Source: an uncultured Eubacteriales bacterium (GTDB lineage: Bacteria; Bacillota; Clostridia; Christensenellales; Aristaeellaceae). Taken from it: 64,000 bases of DNA. A program made the translations under genes and the position numbers. The notes below the pieces were generated by a model, which had not been told where the DNA came from, ran no database searches, and was given only the letters and a program-made list of their open reading frames with translations. The DNA lies in the NCBI GenBank assembly GCA_902790015.1, contig CADAQF010000009.1, forward strand, positions 57,292-121,291, read 5' to 3'. Below are positions 6,759-16,238 of the stretch, piece after piece (the stretch's first letter is position 1; the number at the start of each line of letters is the position of its first letter).

Positions 6759-8354
6759 TCACTTTACCTGGCTGACCATCAGCATACCGAAATCCTCGGA
6801 GGAATCCGTAGCCGGCAGGATACCGGCAATCTTTCCGCCGGAAACGATGGCGATACGGTCGCATACCTGGCGAAGCTCCTCAAGCTCCGAGGAGATCATC
6901 ACGATGGTGACGCCGCTTTCCTGGTTGAACTTTTTTAAAGCGTTCAGCACCAGGGCTTTGGCGCCGACGTCGATGCCGCGGGTAGGCTCCGACACGAAAA
7001 GGAACTGGGGCTCCAGCGCGAAGGCCTTGGCCAGGCAGACCTTCTGCTGGTTGCCGCCGGAAAGCTCCTTGGCGTTCTGCCGGGAGCTGGTGCACCTGAT
7101 CGCGAGCTCGTCTATATATTTCTCGGTCACCTCGCGGATGGCCTTTTCGTCGCGCCATTTGACCAGGCCGCCCAGGTAATTCTTCAAAAACTTGTTTTGG
7201 ATCTGCATGGCCGGGAAAGCGATATTCCATTCCAGGCTTTCGTCCAGCAAAAGGCCGACTCCCCGCCTGTCCTCCGAAACGAAGGCCAGGGAAGCGTCCA
7301 GACAGCGCCGGGGCGCGTTCAGGGCTATTTCCTTTCCCTGGAAAAGCACTTTTCCGCCGGCCTCGTACAGTCCCATCACGCCGTTGGGGATGCCCAGCTT
7401 GCCCTGGCCTGCCAGGCCGCCGATGCCTAAAATCTCGCCCTCAAAGACGTCCAGGTTCACGTCCCTCACGGTCTCGCCGGGCATATCCACCCAAAGCCTG
7501 CGGATGGACATGATCACCTTTCCTTCCCGGATCTCCCGGTGAGACGCCTCAGTGCCCGCTACTGTACGTCCTACCATCCAGCGGGTGATCTCCTGCACCG
7601 ATGTTTCTTTCGCGTTCACATCCTGCACCAGGCAGCCGTCGCGCATGACCGCGACCCGGTCGCAGACCGAAAGGATCTCCTGCAGACGGTGGGTGATGAA
7701 AATGACCGCAATTCCCCGGGAAGCCATACCGCGGATGGAATCCAGCAAAGCGATCGCCTCGTGCTCGGTCAGAACTGCGGTGGGCTCGTCCAGTATCAGC
7801 AGCTTCAGCTGGTCCTTGCTCAGTTCCCGGGCGATCTCGGTAAACTGCTTATGGCCGACGGGCATCTGGCTGATCGTCATTTCCCCGTCTATATAGACGC
7901 CCATCTTGTCGATGGCCGCTTCCGCCTGCTGTTTCATGGCGCCGCGGTCCAGCTTGTTGAACCTCTCGCCGAAAACCTCCGCCACGACGCTGTGCCGCTT
8001 GGGCTCCCGGTTGAGCAGTATGTTTTCCGTAGCGGTAAAACCGGGGATCAGGGAAAACTCCTGATGCACCATGCCGATGCCCTTGGCCAGCGCGTCAAAC
8101 GGCGAAGAAAAGGAAACCTTCTCCCCGTTCAGCAGGATCTCGCCGCCGTAGCCGCCGGTCTCCCGGATCTCGTCCATGCCGAACAGGATCTTCATCAGGG
8201 TGGTTTTGCCCGCCCCGTTTTCACCAACAAGGCCCAACACTTCTCCGGCATTCAGCTTCAGGTTGATATCTGTCAGCACCTGATTGCCGAAAAAATCTTT
8301 TTTTACATTCCGCATTTCCAGCAGCGGTACCGCTGTTTGATTCGCTGTCGTCAT
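6759..8354 (-). CDS. Sugar-type ABC transporter ATP-binding protein with two nucleotide-binding domains
   Basis: The 531-residue product has two fused ABC domains as in RbsA/MglA. Domain 1 has Walker A GENGAGKTT and Walker B LLILDEPTAVL, but its signature region reads MPVGHKQF instead of the usual LSVGQQQ. Domain 2 has the degenerate Walker A usual for this family (GLAGQGKLG) and a good signature LSGGNQQK, but the Walker B aspartate is replaced by serine (FLFVSEPTRGID). Domain 2 is therefore probably catalytically impaired. I favour the start at 8354 (GGTGG 4 nt upstream) over 8366. Confidence 0.9.
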   Translation of the reverse strand: MTTANQTAVPLLEMRNVKKDFFGNQVLTDINLKLNAGEVLGLVGENGAGKTTLMKILFGMDEIRETGGYGGEILLNGEKVSFSSPFDALAKGIGMVHQEFSLIPGFTATENILLNREPKRHSVVAEVFGERFNKLDRGAMKQQAEAAIDKMGVYIDGEMTISQMPVGHKQFTEIARELSKDQLKLLILDEPTAVLTEHEAIALLDSIRGMASRGIAVIFITHRLQEILSVCDRVAVMRDGCLVQDVNAKETSVQEITRWMVGRTVAGTEASHREIREGKVIMSIRRLWVDMPGETVRDVNLDVFEGEILGIGGLAGQGKLGIPNGVMGLYEAGGKVLFQGKEIALNAPRRCLDASLAFVSEDRRGVGLLLDESLEWNIAFPAMQIQNKFLKNYLGGLVKWRDEKAIREVTEKYIDELAIRCTSSRQNAKELSGGNQQKVCLAKAFALEPQFLFVSEPTRGIDVGAKALVLNALKKFNQESGVTIVMISSELEELRQVCDRIAIVSGGKIAGILPATDSSEDFGMLMVSQVK

Positions 8355-8436
8355 CCGTTCCACCATTCATTCTGTCGGAAATGATTTCAAAAAACAAAGG
8401 GGAGGGATGAACCTCCCCTTTGCGCGTGTTCAGTTC

Positions 8437-9630
8437 TTACTTGACAGTGAAATACTTTTCAGGCACTTCGATGTCGGTGGAGCCCATATACCGGCCGGGA
8501 TTGCCCATGATATAGGTATCCTGATAGACCAGGAAGATGTTCTCGCTCTTGACGCCGGTGGTGGCATCCGTGTAGCTGGAGCCGTTCCAGTTGGCTTTGG
8601 GAGAGAATACTTCGTAGGCCTTGGAGATATCGTCGATATCTTCCAGCTCGCTCTCGCCCTTGAGCACGTTATAGGCGTGCTGGGCCAGGCCGGCGGAAAC
8701 GGTGTAACCATAGGAATAGGCCCAGGTGCCGAAGCGGCCCGCGCCGCCCTTTTCGACCACGGCGGCCTCGACGGAGGCGAGGATCTTTTCAAAGTCGCCG
8801 CCGGCGTCGGTCAGGTCCAGACCCAGAGCGCCCGGATAGCCCATCAGCGGGGAGGGAAGGTCAGCTTCGATGAAGTAGCCGCCGTAAGCCAGCAGCTGCT
8901 TGAGCAGGGGCTCGGTGTGCGCGTCGTTGGTGCAGAAATAAGCGGAGTTCGTGCCGTACTTTTCGATCCATTCGGGCGCGTGCTCGAGGATGTAGGCCTG
9001 CGCGCCGGGGGTGCCGACGTCAGACTGGGTGGGGTCGGGAGCAGTCTCCAGCACGAAGTTCATGCCGAATTCTTCGCAGGCGGCCTTCATGATGGCCACG
9101 CGGCGGGACATGGTCTCATAGCCCATGTGGCGGGGGAAGGAGATGTGCACGAAGGTGTCGCAGCCCAGCTCGTGAGCGGTCCGGATCATCAGATAGCCGC
9201 GGGCGACAAAGTCGTTGTTGCAGACCAGGTCGGCGGCGGAGCCGATCTCGGGCAGGTCCTCATGGGCCTCGCCGGCGATGCACAGGATGTCAGGGCGCAT
9301 TTCCTTGACCTTGCGGAAGGCTTCGGTGGTGCCGGGCACGGCCTGGTTGACGATGATGGCCTTCATCTGCGGGTCATCGGCGAAGTTCACGATGGTCTGG
9401 ATGGTCGTTTCGATCTCTTCGGAGAAGTTGTCGGGATAGATGGCCAGCTTGACCATATCCTCACCGTACATGGCCTGGAAGGCCTCCGCGCCGCGGCGGT
9501 CGTCCTCAGACTGGGAAACGGAGCCGGTGACGATGGCAATATGGAAATCCTCCGCGGGTTCAGCAGCCGCGAAGCTCGCCACGGACAGCGCCAGCATCAG
9601 CGCCAGCATGAGACACATCAGCTTTTTCAT
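8437..9630 (-). CDS. DUF3798-family substrate-binding protein
   Basis: The 397-residue product starts with a Sec signal peptide (MKKLMCLMLALMLALS, cleavage about ...FAAAE). The mature part resembles periplasmic-binding-protein folds and the DUF3798 family: an opening HIAIVTGSVSQSEDD, then repeated beta-strand/helix units and a strand MKAIIVNQAVPGTTEAF. There is no lipobox cysteine at the cleavage site, which is unusual for a Gram-positive binding protein and leaves its retention at the membrane unexplained. The start at 9630 has AAGGAGG 11 nt upstream. As first gene of the operon it presumably delivers ligand to the two permeases. Confidence 0.82.
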   Translation of the reverse strand: MKKLMCLMLALMLALSVASFAAAEPAEDFHIAIVTGSVSQSEDDRRGAEAFQAMYGEDMVKLAIYPDNFSEEIETTIQTIVNFADDPQMKAIIVNQAVPGTTEAFRKVKEMRPDILCIAGEAHEDLPEIGSAADLVCNNDFVARGYLMIRTAHELGCDTFVHISFPRHMGYETMSRRVAIMKAACEEFGMNFVLETAPDPTQSDVGTPGAQAYILEHAPEWIEKYGTNSAYFCTNDAHTEPLLKQLLAYGGYFIEADLPSPLMGYPGALGLDLTDAGGDFEKILASVEAAVVEKGGAGRFGTWAYSYGYTVSAGLAQHAYNVLKGESELEDIDDISKAYEVFSPKANWNGSSYTDATTGVKSENIFLVYQDTYIMGNPGRYMGSTDIEVPEKYFTVK

Positions 9631-9711
9631 GTTTCTGATTTCCTCCTTGCAGTTTATGCATTTTCGTCGGGATGGAAGGAAAATACCCCATTTCACCCCG
9701 GCAGTCGTTTA

Positions 9712-9740
9712 ATTGTAGCAAAACGGCGAAGGTTATTCAA
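9712..9740 (-). promoter_or_regulatory. Promoter of the DUF3798 ABC operon
   Basis: On the minus strand TTGAAT, a 17-nt spacer and TACAAT are found 82 nt upstream of the binding-protein start. It matches the promoter pattern used throughout the window. Confidence 0.75.
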
Positions 9741-9788
9741 TATAAGGCGGATCAGGGACCGGAAAAAATACAAAGAAAAAACAGTCTG

Positions 9789-11036
9789 TCAGGGCAGCAG
9801 GCGGTAAAGCCGTGAGCCGTGAGGCTCCAGCGAAACGGCGGGCGGGAAGCCCTCAAAGGTCTCCCCTGTCCATAGCTCCTCGCACCGGGCGAAATCGACC
9901 TCGACGTCCGTCTCCCTGCAGGAAACCGGGCGGGGCTCATCGCTCAGGTTGAAAAAGGCCAGATAGCCGCCCTCCCCGTCCCTGCGGACGGCCAGCATGA
10001 CGGCTTCGTCCTCCGTGCGGCGCAACATCCGCGCCATGGACGTTTCCTTAAGTATGGACAGCGCTTTTTCGTTGGTCAGAAGGGAAACCGTCCACGCGTC
10101 CATTTTGGTCAGCTCGCTCCCGATCATCAGCGGGGAGCGGGCCATGCACCAAAGCGTCATCATGGTCGTCTGCTCAGCGCGGGTGAAGCGGGTGCGGTCG
10201 TTTTCGTCGGAGCACTGCCTCAGCGCCCCCACCGGCAGCATGTCCTGGTCCGGCCAGTGGCCGGGGCCGGCGTGGACGCACCATTTCTCCGTCCGCTCGA
10301 ACATGGGCTTGAGCAGCTTCCAGTCGTCCCAGAAGTCGTCGGTGATTCGCCACATGTTGGCGTAGGTTTTAAGATGCTCCGCCTGCTCAAGCGGCGCCGG
10401 GCCCGGGGACAGCGACAGCACGATGTCCCGCCCGCAGCGGTCTCTGGCCGTTGAGATCAGCTCTATCTCGCGCCTGCAGTGCGGATATTCCCGGGCGATG
10501 TCGTCGCACTTGACAAAGTCCACCCCCCAGGAGGCGTACAGGCGGAAAATGCTGTCGTAATAATCCTGCGCGGCCTGCGTTTCGGACTTGAGCCCGTACA
10601 TATCCGGGTTCCAGGCGCAGATGGAGTTGGGGTCCGCCGCCTGGCTGCACACAAACGCGCTGCCTTCAATGGGCAGATGCCGGTGGGCGGCCATGCGGGG
10701 CAGCCCTCTCATGATATGGATGCCGAAGCGCAGCCCCATGCGGTGGATTTCCTCGGCCAGCGGCGCGAAACCCCTGCCGTCCACCGCGGAGGGAAAGCGG
10801 TTGACCGCCGGGATCAGCCGGCCGAATCCGTCCATGGTCAGGTCGGAAAAGGGCTCATAGACGTGTGAGGAAGCAGTGGGCTGGTACCATTCGATGTCCA
10901 CCACCACATAGTCGTATCCATACTGTTTCAGGTGATCCCGCATATAGCGGGCGTTTTGCAGCACCTGCGCCTCGGTGACGGCGGCGCCGTAGCAGTCCCA
11001 GCTGTTCCAGCCCATCGGCGGTGTGTTCGCTATCAT
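9789..11036 (-). CDS. Alpha-galactosidase, glycoside hydrolase family 27
   Basis: A 415-residue cytoplasmic enzyme (no signal peptide) that would release galactose from alpha-galactosides. Family features: the N-terminal TPPMGWNSWDCYG, the nucleophile Asp at residue 178 in VDFVKCDD, and the acid/base Asp at about residue 233 in RITDDFWDDW; the (beta/alpha)8 barrel is followed by a small beta domain from about residue 330. It is preceded by GGGAGG and lies 16 nt after glnA, so the two share a transcript. GH27 is known for alpha-galactosidase, alpha-N-acetylgalactosaminidase and isomalto-dextranase activity; the first is the most likely. galK at 37.9-39.2 kb could process the galactose. Confidence 0.88.
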   Translation of the reverse strand: MIANTPPMGWNSWDCYGAAVTEAQVLQNARYMRDHLKQYGYDYVVVDIEWYQPTASSHVYEPFSDLTMDGFGRLIPAVNRFPSAVDGRGFAPLAEEIHRMGLRFGIHIMRGLPRMAAHRHLPIEGSAFVCSQAADPNSICAWNPDMYGLKSETQAAQDYYDSIFRLYASWGVDFVKCDDIAREYPHCRREIELISTARDRCGRDIVLSLSPGPAPLEQAEHLKTYANMWRITDDFWDDWKLLKPMFERTEKWCVHAGPGHWPDQDMLPVGALRQCSDENDRTRFTRAEQTTMMTLWCMARSPLMIGSELTKMDAWTVSLLTNEKALSILKETSMARMLRRTEDEAVMLAVRRDGEGGYLAFFNLSDEPRPVSCRETDVEVDFARCEELWTGETFEGFPPAVSLEPHGSRLYRLLP

Positions 11037-11052
11037 ATCGTTTCCTCCCTGA

Positions 11053-12387
11053 TCAGTAAGTCACCAGATACCGTTCGATTTCCCAGTTGCTGACGCGGGT
11101 GCGGTATTCGTCCCATTCCTTGCGCTTGCCGGCGATGTACTGGTTGGTGACGTGTTCGCCCATGGTGGCGGTGATGACCTCGTCGGCGGCAAAGCAGTCC
11201 AGCGCCTCGCGCAGGTTGCCCGGCAGGGAGTGGATGCCCTTGACCCGGCGCGCCGGGTGGTCCATCAGGTAAATGTTTTCCGATATTTCCTCCGGCGGGG
11301 TGAGACCCTTTTCGATGCCGTCCAGTCCGGCTGCCAGGCAGGCAGCTATCTCCAGATACGGGTTGCAGGACGGGTCGGGGCTTCGAAGCTCCACCCTCGT
11401 GGACTGCCCGCGGGAGGAAGGGATGCGGATCAGGGCCGAGCGGTTGCCGGTGGACCAGGCGATGTAGCAGGGCGCCTCATATCCCGGCACCAGGCGCTTA
11501 TAGCTGTTGACCAGGGGGTTGGCGATGGCGCAGATGCCCTTGATATGGGTGAGCAGCCCCGCGATGAACGCGCGGCAGGTTTCCGACAGCTGCTTGTCCC
11601 CGTCGGGGTCAAAAAAGGCGTTGCGGCCCTCCCTGAACAGGGACATATTGGTGTGCATGCCGGAGCCCGCCTGGCCGAAAATAGGCTTGGGCATGAAGGT
11701 CGCGTGCAGGCCGTTTTTCTGGGCGATGGCCTTGACGGCCAGCTTGAAGGTCATGATATTGTCCGCCGCGCGCAGGGCGTCGGCGTACTTGAAGTCGATC
11801 TCGTGCTGGCCGCGGGCGCACTCGTGGTGGGAGGCCTCTATTTCAAAGCCCATTTCCTCCAGGGTCAGACAGATCTCCCGGCGGGTGGTTTCCCCGTGGT
11901 CCAAAGGACCTAAATCAAAATAGCCCGCCTCGTCCCCCGTTTCGGTGGTGGGCCTGCCCATTTCATTCAGCTGGAACAGGAAAAACTCCAGCTCCGGCCC
12001 GACGTTGAAGGTATAGCCCATGTCGGACGCCTTTTTGAGCACCCGCTTGAGGGTACCGCGGGGATCGCCCACAAAGGGCGTGCCGTCGGGGTTATACACG
12101 TCGCAGATCAGCCTTCCCACCTTGCCCCGCCCGCGGGTCACGTTTTCGGGCAGCACCACGAACGTATCCAGGTCCGGGTGCAGATACTGGTCGGATTCGT
12201 GGATGCGCACGAAGCCCTCTATGGAGCTTCCGTCCAGCGCGATCTCGTTGTTGACGGCCTTCTCGATCTGGGAAGCGGTGATCGCCACGTTTTTAAGCTG
12301 CCCGAAAATATCCGTGAACTGCAGGCGGATAAACTGAATCTCCTGCTCGCGTACCAGACGGATGATATCTTCTGCGGTATATCCCAT
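11053..12387 (-). CDS. glnA: Glutamine synthetase, type I
   Basis: ATP-dependent synthesis of glutamine from glutamate and ammonia. The 444-residue length and motifs fit the GSI-alpha class of Bacillota: LDGSSIEGF near residue 54, the ATP/glutamate motif [17 protein letters not shown], and GSGMHTNMS. The start at 12387 is chosen over a TTG two codons upstream because GGGAGG is 9 nt before the ATG and only 3 nt before the TTG. It has its own near-perfect promoter and is followed by the GH27 gene. No TnrA or GlnR type operator is evident to me in the leader. Confidence 0.96.
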   Translation of the reverse strand: MGYTAEDIIRLVREQEIQFIRLQFTDIFGQLKNVAITASQIEKAVNNEIALDGSSIEGFVRIHESDQYLHPDLDTFVVLPENVTRGRGKVGRLICDVYNPDGTPFVGDPRGTLKRVLKKASDMGYTFNVGPELEFFLFQLNEMGRPTTETGDEAGYFDLGPLDHGETTRREICLTLEEMGFEIEASHHECARGQHEIDFKYADALRAADNIMTFKLAVKAIAQKNGLHATFMPKPIFGQAGSGMHTNMSLFREGRNAFFDPDGDKQLSETCRAFIAGLLTHIKGICAIANPLVNSYKRLVPGYEAPCYIAWSTGNRSALIRIPSSRGQSTRVELRSPDPSCNPYLEIAACLAAGLDGIEKGLTPPEEISENIYLMDHPARRVKGIHSLPGNLREALDCFAADEVITATMGEHVTNQYIAGKRKEWDEYRTRVSNWEIERYLVTY

Positions 12388-12420
12388 AAGCAAACGCCTC
12401 CCTGGATAAATGATTTCTAC

Positions 12421-12449
12421 ATTATATTAACGGGGTTATCGGCTGTCAA
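12421..12449 (-). promoter_or_regulatory. Consensus promoter of glnA
   Basis: TTGACA, a 17-nt spacer and TATAAT: an exact sigma-A consensus on the minus strand, 34 nt upstream of the glnA start codon. It lies between the nnr stop and glnA. Confidence 0.9.
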
Positions 12450-12490
12450 GAAATAAATGTACGCGTGATGGTTCTCACTCAGCGCACAGA

Positions 12491-13966
12491 TCACCCGTTG
12501 AGTACAGCGGGCAGTTGTTCAAGCACCTCTCCCGTGAGCGCCGAGCGGGTGCCGAAGCGCCTTTCGGCCTCCCGGCCGCACAAGGATAAAAGCAGGGACG
12601 AAAGCGCCGCCGTCTGATGAAGCGGCCAGCTCAGATGAAGGGCCCGCTGCTCGGCCAGAAGGGCCGCGGTCATGCCGCACAGCGCGTCGCCGCTGCCTCC
12701 CTTGGCCAGCGCCGGGGCGGACAGGGCGTTCACAAAAAATTCCTTCCCGTCCGTCGCCACCGAGGCTGCGCTTTTGAGCAGCACGCATGCCCCCGTGCTT
12801 TGAGAAAGCTTCGCGGCGCTGCCCTTCATATCCCCAAGCACTCCGTCGGTCCCCTGCCCGAGCAGACGCGCGGCTTCCCCTATGTGCGGGGTCAGCAGCG
12901 TATCTTTGGGCAGCGCAAAGGGCTTCTGCGCAAACATATTCAGCGCGTCCGCGTCCAGCACCGCAGGGCCCGCTTCCAGTGACAGCAGCGCGGCCAGCTT
13001 TTCCCGCGTTTCTTCCGCCCGGCCCAGCCCGCAGCCGGCGGCCAGCGCGTCGTGGGGCGGCGGGGTCCTGAGCGCCTGAGCGATCGGCACGCACATGGCG
13101 TTTGGAACGAGCGTCTGCACGACGGGCAGCACCTCTTCTTCACACGCCACCGTCACCAGGCCCGCGCCCATGCGCAGCGCTCCCAGCGCCGCCATAGCCG
13201 CGGCGCCTGCCATTCCTTTGCTGCCCGCATAGATCAGCACCCGGCCTGCCAGGCCCTTGTGCGCATCCGCCGCCCGGACGGGCAGCAGCGTCAGGTCCTC
13301 CCGCTCCATCAGATATGTATCCGTTGGCGGTTCATCCGCCGGCAGATGGATCGGGCAGTCTATAAGCTTGCCGCACAGCGCCCTGTCCGGTCCGAGCAAA
13401 AGCCCTTCCTTGGGGTAGCCCAGCACAAACGTTTTATCGGCCCTGACGCACAGGGGCAGCCCGTCCTCCGTCCGCCCGCAGGCGCCGGTTTCCCCGTCCA
13501 GCCCGGAAGGAATATCCACGGCGTATACCCTGAGCCCCGAAGCGTTCAGCGCCTGTACCCAGGCGTCATAAGGCGGCCGGACACGCCCGCGGAACCCCGT
13601 TCCGAACAGGGCGTCCACCGCGAAATCAAACGGCCATTCATCCGGTATTTCCCGCCTGATCTCCCCGCCCAGCGCCTCAAAATACCGCAGGTTTTCAAGC
13701 GCCTGGGGCGTCTGGGACTCCTTGGGCAGAAACACCGCCGCACGGACGCCCCTTTTCAGCAGCAGCCTCGCCAGCGCCAGCCCGTCTCCCCCGTTGTTTC
13801 CGCTTCCGCACAAAACGGCGCAGCTTTTCGCGTCCTTTTCCAACGCAAAAAGCCGCTCCGCCATTGCGCGCGCGGCGTCTTCCATCAAAAGCAGCGGGGA
13901 CACGCCCCGCGAAAACGCTTTTTGTTCCAGTTCCCGCATCCCTTCAGGGGAAAGAATGGGCCGCAT
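12491..13966 (-). CDS. nnr: Bifunctional NAD(P)H-hydrate epimerase / ADP-dependent NAD(P)H-hydrate dehydratase
   Basis: Repairs hydrated NADH and NADPH. In the 491-residue protein residues 1-210 are the YjeF-type epimerase (CGSGNNGGDGLALARLL, VDALFGTGFRG) and residues about 230-490 are the ribokinase-like dehydratase, with the nucleotide motif GSGDALCGM near the end. The start codon shares one base with the acpS stop (TGATG), the standard arrangement acpS-nnr in Clostridia. Last gene of the trpS operon. Confidence 0.95.
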   Translation of the reverse strand: MRPILSPEGMRELEQKAFSRGVSPLLLMEDAARAMAERLFALEKDAKSCAVLCGSGNNGGDGLALARLLLKRGVRAAVFLPKESQTPQALENLRYFEALGGEIRREIPDEWPFDFAVDALFGTGFRGRVRPPYDAWVQALNASGLRVYAVDIPSGLDGETGACGRTEDGLPLCVRADKTFVLGYPKEGLLLGPDRALCGKLIDCPIHLPADEPPTDTYLMEREDLTLLPVRAADAHKGLAGRVLIYAGSKGMAGAAAMAALGALRMGAGLVTVACEEEVLPVVQTLVPNAMCVPIAQALRTPPPHDALAAGCGLGRAEETREKLAALLSLEAGPAVLDADALNMFAQKPFALPKDTLLTPHIGEAARLLGQGTDGVLGDMKGSAAKLSQSTGACVLLKSAASVATDGKEFFVNALSAPALAKGGSGDALCGMTAALLAEQRALHLSWPLHQTAALSSLLLSLCGREAERRFGTRSALTGEVLEQLPAVLNG

Positions 13967-14340
13967 CAGTCTCCCTCCAGTACACAGAATGCCGCGGCCG
14001 TGTCCCCCTCGTGAGAGACGGACAGAAAGGCCCTTTGCGCCCCGGCCGCCCGCAGCCTTTCAAGCGCCGGGCCTGTAAGCGCGTAGCCCGGCGCGCCCTT
14101 TTCGTCGTGAACGATCCCGATCCCGCTCAGGCCCAGGCTGTCGATGCCCGTGCCCAATGCCTTTAAGAAGGCCTCCTTGGCGGCGAACAACCCCGCGGCG
14201 GTCTGCGCCGCCATAGCGCCCTTGCCGTTTATATAGGCGCGCTCGCTTTCAGAAAAGACACGCGCGAAAAAACGCGGATGGGAGATCGCTTCCTCCATCC
14301 GCCTGATCCCGCACAGATCCACTCCCACGCCCCGGATCAT
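13966..14340 (-). CDS. acpS: Holo-[acyl-carrier-protein] synthase
   Basis: Transfers 4'-phosphopantetheine from CoA to apo-ACP. The 124-residue protein has the family motifs GVGVDLCGIRRM at the N-terminus (Mg-binding Asp) and FAAKEAFLKALGTG (residues about 50-63), plus LSVSHEGD towards the C-terminus. The start at 14340 overlaps the preceding stop by 4 nt; the longer frame upstream only overlaps the peptidase gene. Confidence 0.95.
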   Translation of the reverse strand: MIRGVGVDLCGIRRMEEAISHPRFFARVFSESERAYINGKGAMAAQTAAGLFAAKEAFLKALGTGIDSLGLSGIGIVHDEKGAPGYALTGPALERLRAAGAQRAFLSVSHEGDTAAAFCVLEGD

Positions 14341-15284
14341 CGCGCAGCCGTCACCGCGTTCAGGATGGCCCGTGCCGTCACCTCCGCCGCGGCGGCGCAG
14401 AGCTTCAGGAAATTTACCTCCCGGTCCACCTGGCCGGTAGCCAGGGCGAACAGAGTGTCTCCGTCCATCTGGGTGTGCACGGGCCTGATGGTGCGCGCCA
14501 GACCGTCGTGGGCCACGTCCGCCAGGCGGTTGGCCTGTTCCTTGGTAAGCCTGGCATCCGTCGCCACCACGCCGATGGTGGTGTTGCTTCCCGGCGCGGG
14601 GATCCTGATCTGCTGAGGCGCGGGCGCCGTGCCCCACAGCAGGCTCTCCGCAGAGATCGCCGTGCCGTCCGGCATGTGCGCGCAGGCTATCATCTCGCCC
14701 GTGCGGGGGTCGTACACGTCCCCCACGGCGTTGACGGCCACTACCGCCCCCACCGTGACGCCCTCGGCCAGCGTGATGGACGCGCTGCCCACTCCGCTTT
14801 CCTGGGGTACGGCGCCGGGGATCAGCTTGCCCACGGTCGCCCCGGCGCCGGCTCCTGCGCGGCCCTGCTGCATGCCCTTGCGGGCAGCCATGCAGGCCGC
14901 GCGGCCCATCGCGGCGTCCGGACGGATCTTGCTGTCCCCCACGGCCAGGTCATACAGCACCGCCGCCGGGACGATGGGCACCACGGCGTCCCCCATGTCC
15001 AGCCCGATGCCGTTTTGCTCAAGCCAGCGCATCACGCCTCCGGCGGCGTCCAGCCCGAAGGCGCTGCCGCCCGCCAGCACGACCGCGTGCACCTTTTCCA
15101 CTAAATTGCCCGGGCGAAGCAGGTCGGTCTCCCGGGTGCCGGGGGCCGCCCCGCGCACCGAGCAGCCGCCCACCGCCCCGTCCTTTTTGCAAAGCACCAC
15201 GGTCACGCCCGTGCGGCCGGCCTCGCTTTCGGCCTGGCCCACCCGGATGCCGTGCACCCTGGTGATATCTCCTTCAAACAGCAT
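14337..15284 (-). CDS. P1-family (DmpA-like) aminopeptidase/amidase
   Basis: The 315-residue protein belongs to the DmpA/peptidase S58 family of self-cleaving N-terminal nucleophile hydrolases. The signature GSNTTIGVVATDA at residues about 243-255 is the region where the precursor is cut into two chains; AVVLAGGSAFGLDAAGGV near residue 70 lines the active site in the family. Members act on N-terminal amino acids of small peptides or amides; the substrate here is unknown. It has an AGAGGTG ribosome binding site and lies 23 nt after the alpha/beta hydrolase gene. Confidence 0.88.
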   Translation of the reverse strand: MLFEGDITRVHGIRVGQAESEAGRTGVTVVLCKKDGAVGGCSVRGAAPGTRETDLLRPGNLVEKVHAVVLAGGSAFGLDAAGGVMRWLEQNGIGLDMGDAVVPIVPAAVLYDLAVGDSKIRPDAAMGRAACMAARKGMQQGRAGAGAGATVGKLIPGAVPQESGVGSASITLAEGVTVGAVVAVNAVGDVYDPRTGEMIACAHMPDGTAISAESLLWGTAPAPQQIRIPAPGSNTTIGVVATDARLTKEQANRLADVAHDGLARTIRPVHTQMDGDTLFALATGQVDREVNFLKLCAAAAEVTARAILNAVTAAR

Positions 15285-15307
15285 GGTATTTCACCTCTTA
15301 GCTTCCG

Positions 15308-16222
15308 TCAATGAAAATGTTCCTGAAGCCACACCGCCAGCTCGCGGATCACCTCGTCGCGGCAGGTTTCGTTGAACAGCTCGTGCCGCGCTCCGTCGTA
15401 CAGGTGCACCGACACGTCGGTCAATCCGGCATTTTTGAACTGCGAGGCCACCTGCATCACGCCCTTGCCCATCTGCCCTACAGGGTCCCGGTCGCCGGAC
15501 ATGAAGTATACCGGCAGGTTTTTCGGCATGACCTTGAGCCTTTCCGTTTTCGTCAGCTGCTGCAGCCCGCCGAAAAAATCACTGAAGGCGCGGGCGGTGA
15601 AAACAAAGCCGCAGTAGGGATCCGCAACGTACTTGTCCACCTCCGCCTTGTCGCGGCTGAGCCAGTCAAAGGGCGTGCGGGCAGGCTCAAAGGCCTTGTT
15701 GTTGCCGGAAAAGGCGATCTTATCGACGAAGGAAGCCGGCTTTTTCGGGTCAAAAAGGCCTGCCATCAGCTTTCCCGACGCGCACACCGCCGGCGGATAG
15801 TACCCCGTACCGGACAGGATCAGCCCGTCCAGCACGTCCCCGTAACGCAGCACATATTCCCTGGCCAGGAAGGAGCCCATGGAATGGCCGAGCAGCACCA
15901 GCGGAACGCCGGAAAACTGCTTTTTAAGCAGCTGGGTCACGGCGTAGCCGTCCTCCATGATATTGATCCAGCCGTCCTTGTCGTAAAAATACCCGAGCTT
16001 TTCCTTGGGCGTCTGCGGCCCGTGGCCCTGGTGGTTGTGCCCCGCCACCGCATAGCCCCGGCGGGCCAGCTCCGTTGCTGCGCGGTCGTAGCGGCCGATA
16101 TGCTCGGCCATCCCGTGGAAAATCTGTATGACCGCGTGCGGCTGCCCCTCCGGAAGCCACACGGACACCGGTATCTCTTCCCGGTGGGCTGACGACGCGT
16201 TCCAGGTGTATGAAACGGACAT
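15308..16222 (-). CDS. Alpha/beta hydrolase, monoacylglycerol lipase-like
   Basis: A 304-residue serine hydrolase of the Hydrolase_4 type. Visible motifs are the oxyanion stretch IFHGMAEHIGRY, the nucleophile elbow GHSMGS, the acid Asp in FMSGDRDPVGQ and the catalytic His in YDGARHELFNE. These proteins hydrolyse monoacylglycerols or lysophospholipids. The start at 16222 is chosen because AAAGGA is 9 nt upstream; the longer frame would extend back into the end of trpS. It is 16 nt after trpS. Confidence 0.87.
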   Translation of the reverse strand: MSVSYTWNASSAHREEIPVSVWLPEGQPHAVIQIFHGMAEHIGRYDRAATELARRGYAVAGHNHQGHGPQTPKEKLGYFYDKDGWINIMEDGYAVTQLLKKQFSGVPLVLLGHSMGSFLAREYVLRYGDVLDGLILSGTGYYPPAVCASGKLMAGLFDPKKPASFVDKIAFSGNNKAFEPARTPFDWLSRDKAEVDKYVADPYCGFVFTARAFSDFFGGLQQLTKTERLKVMPKNLPVYFMSGDRDPVGQMGKGVMQVASQFKNAGLTDVSVHLYDGARHELFNETCRDEVIRELAVWLQEHFH

Positions 16223-16238
16223 ATACCTACATCCTTTC

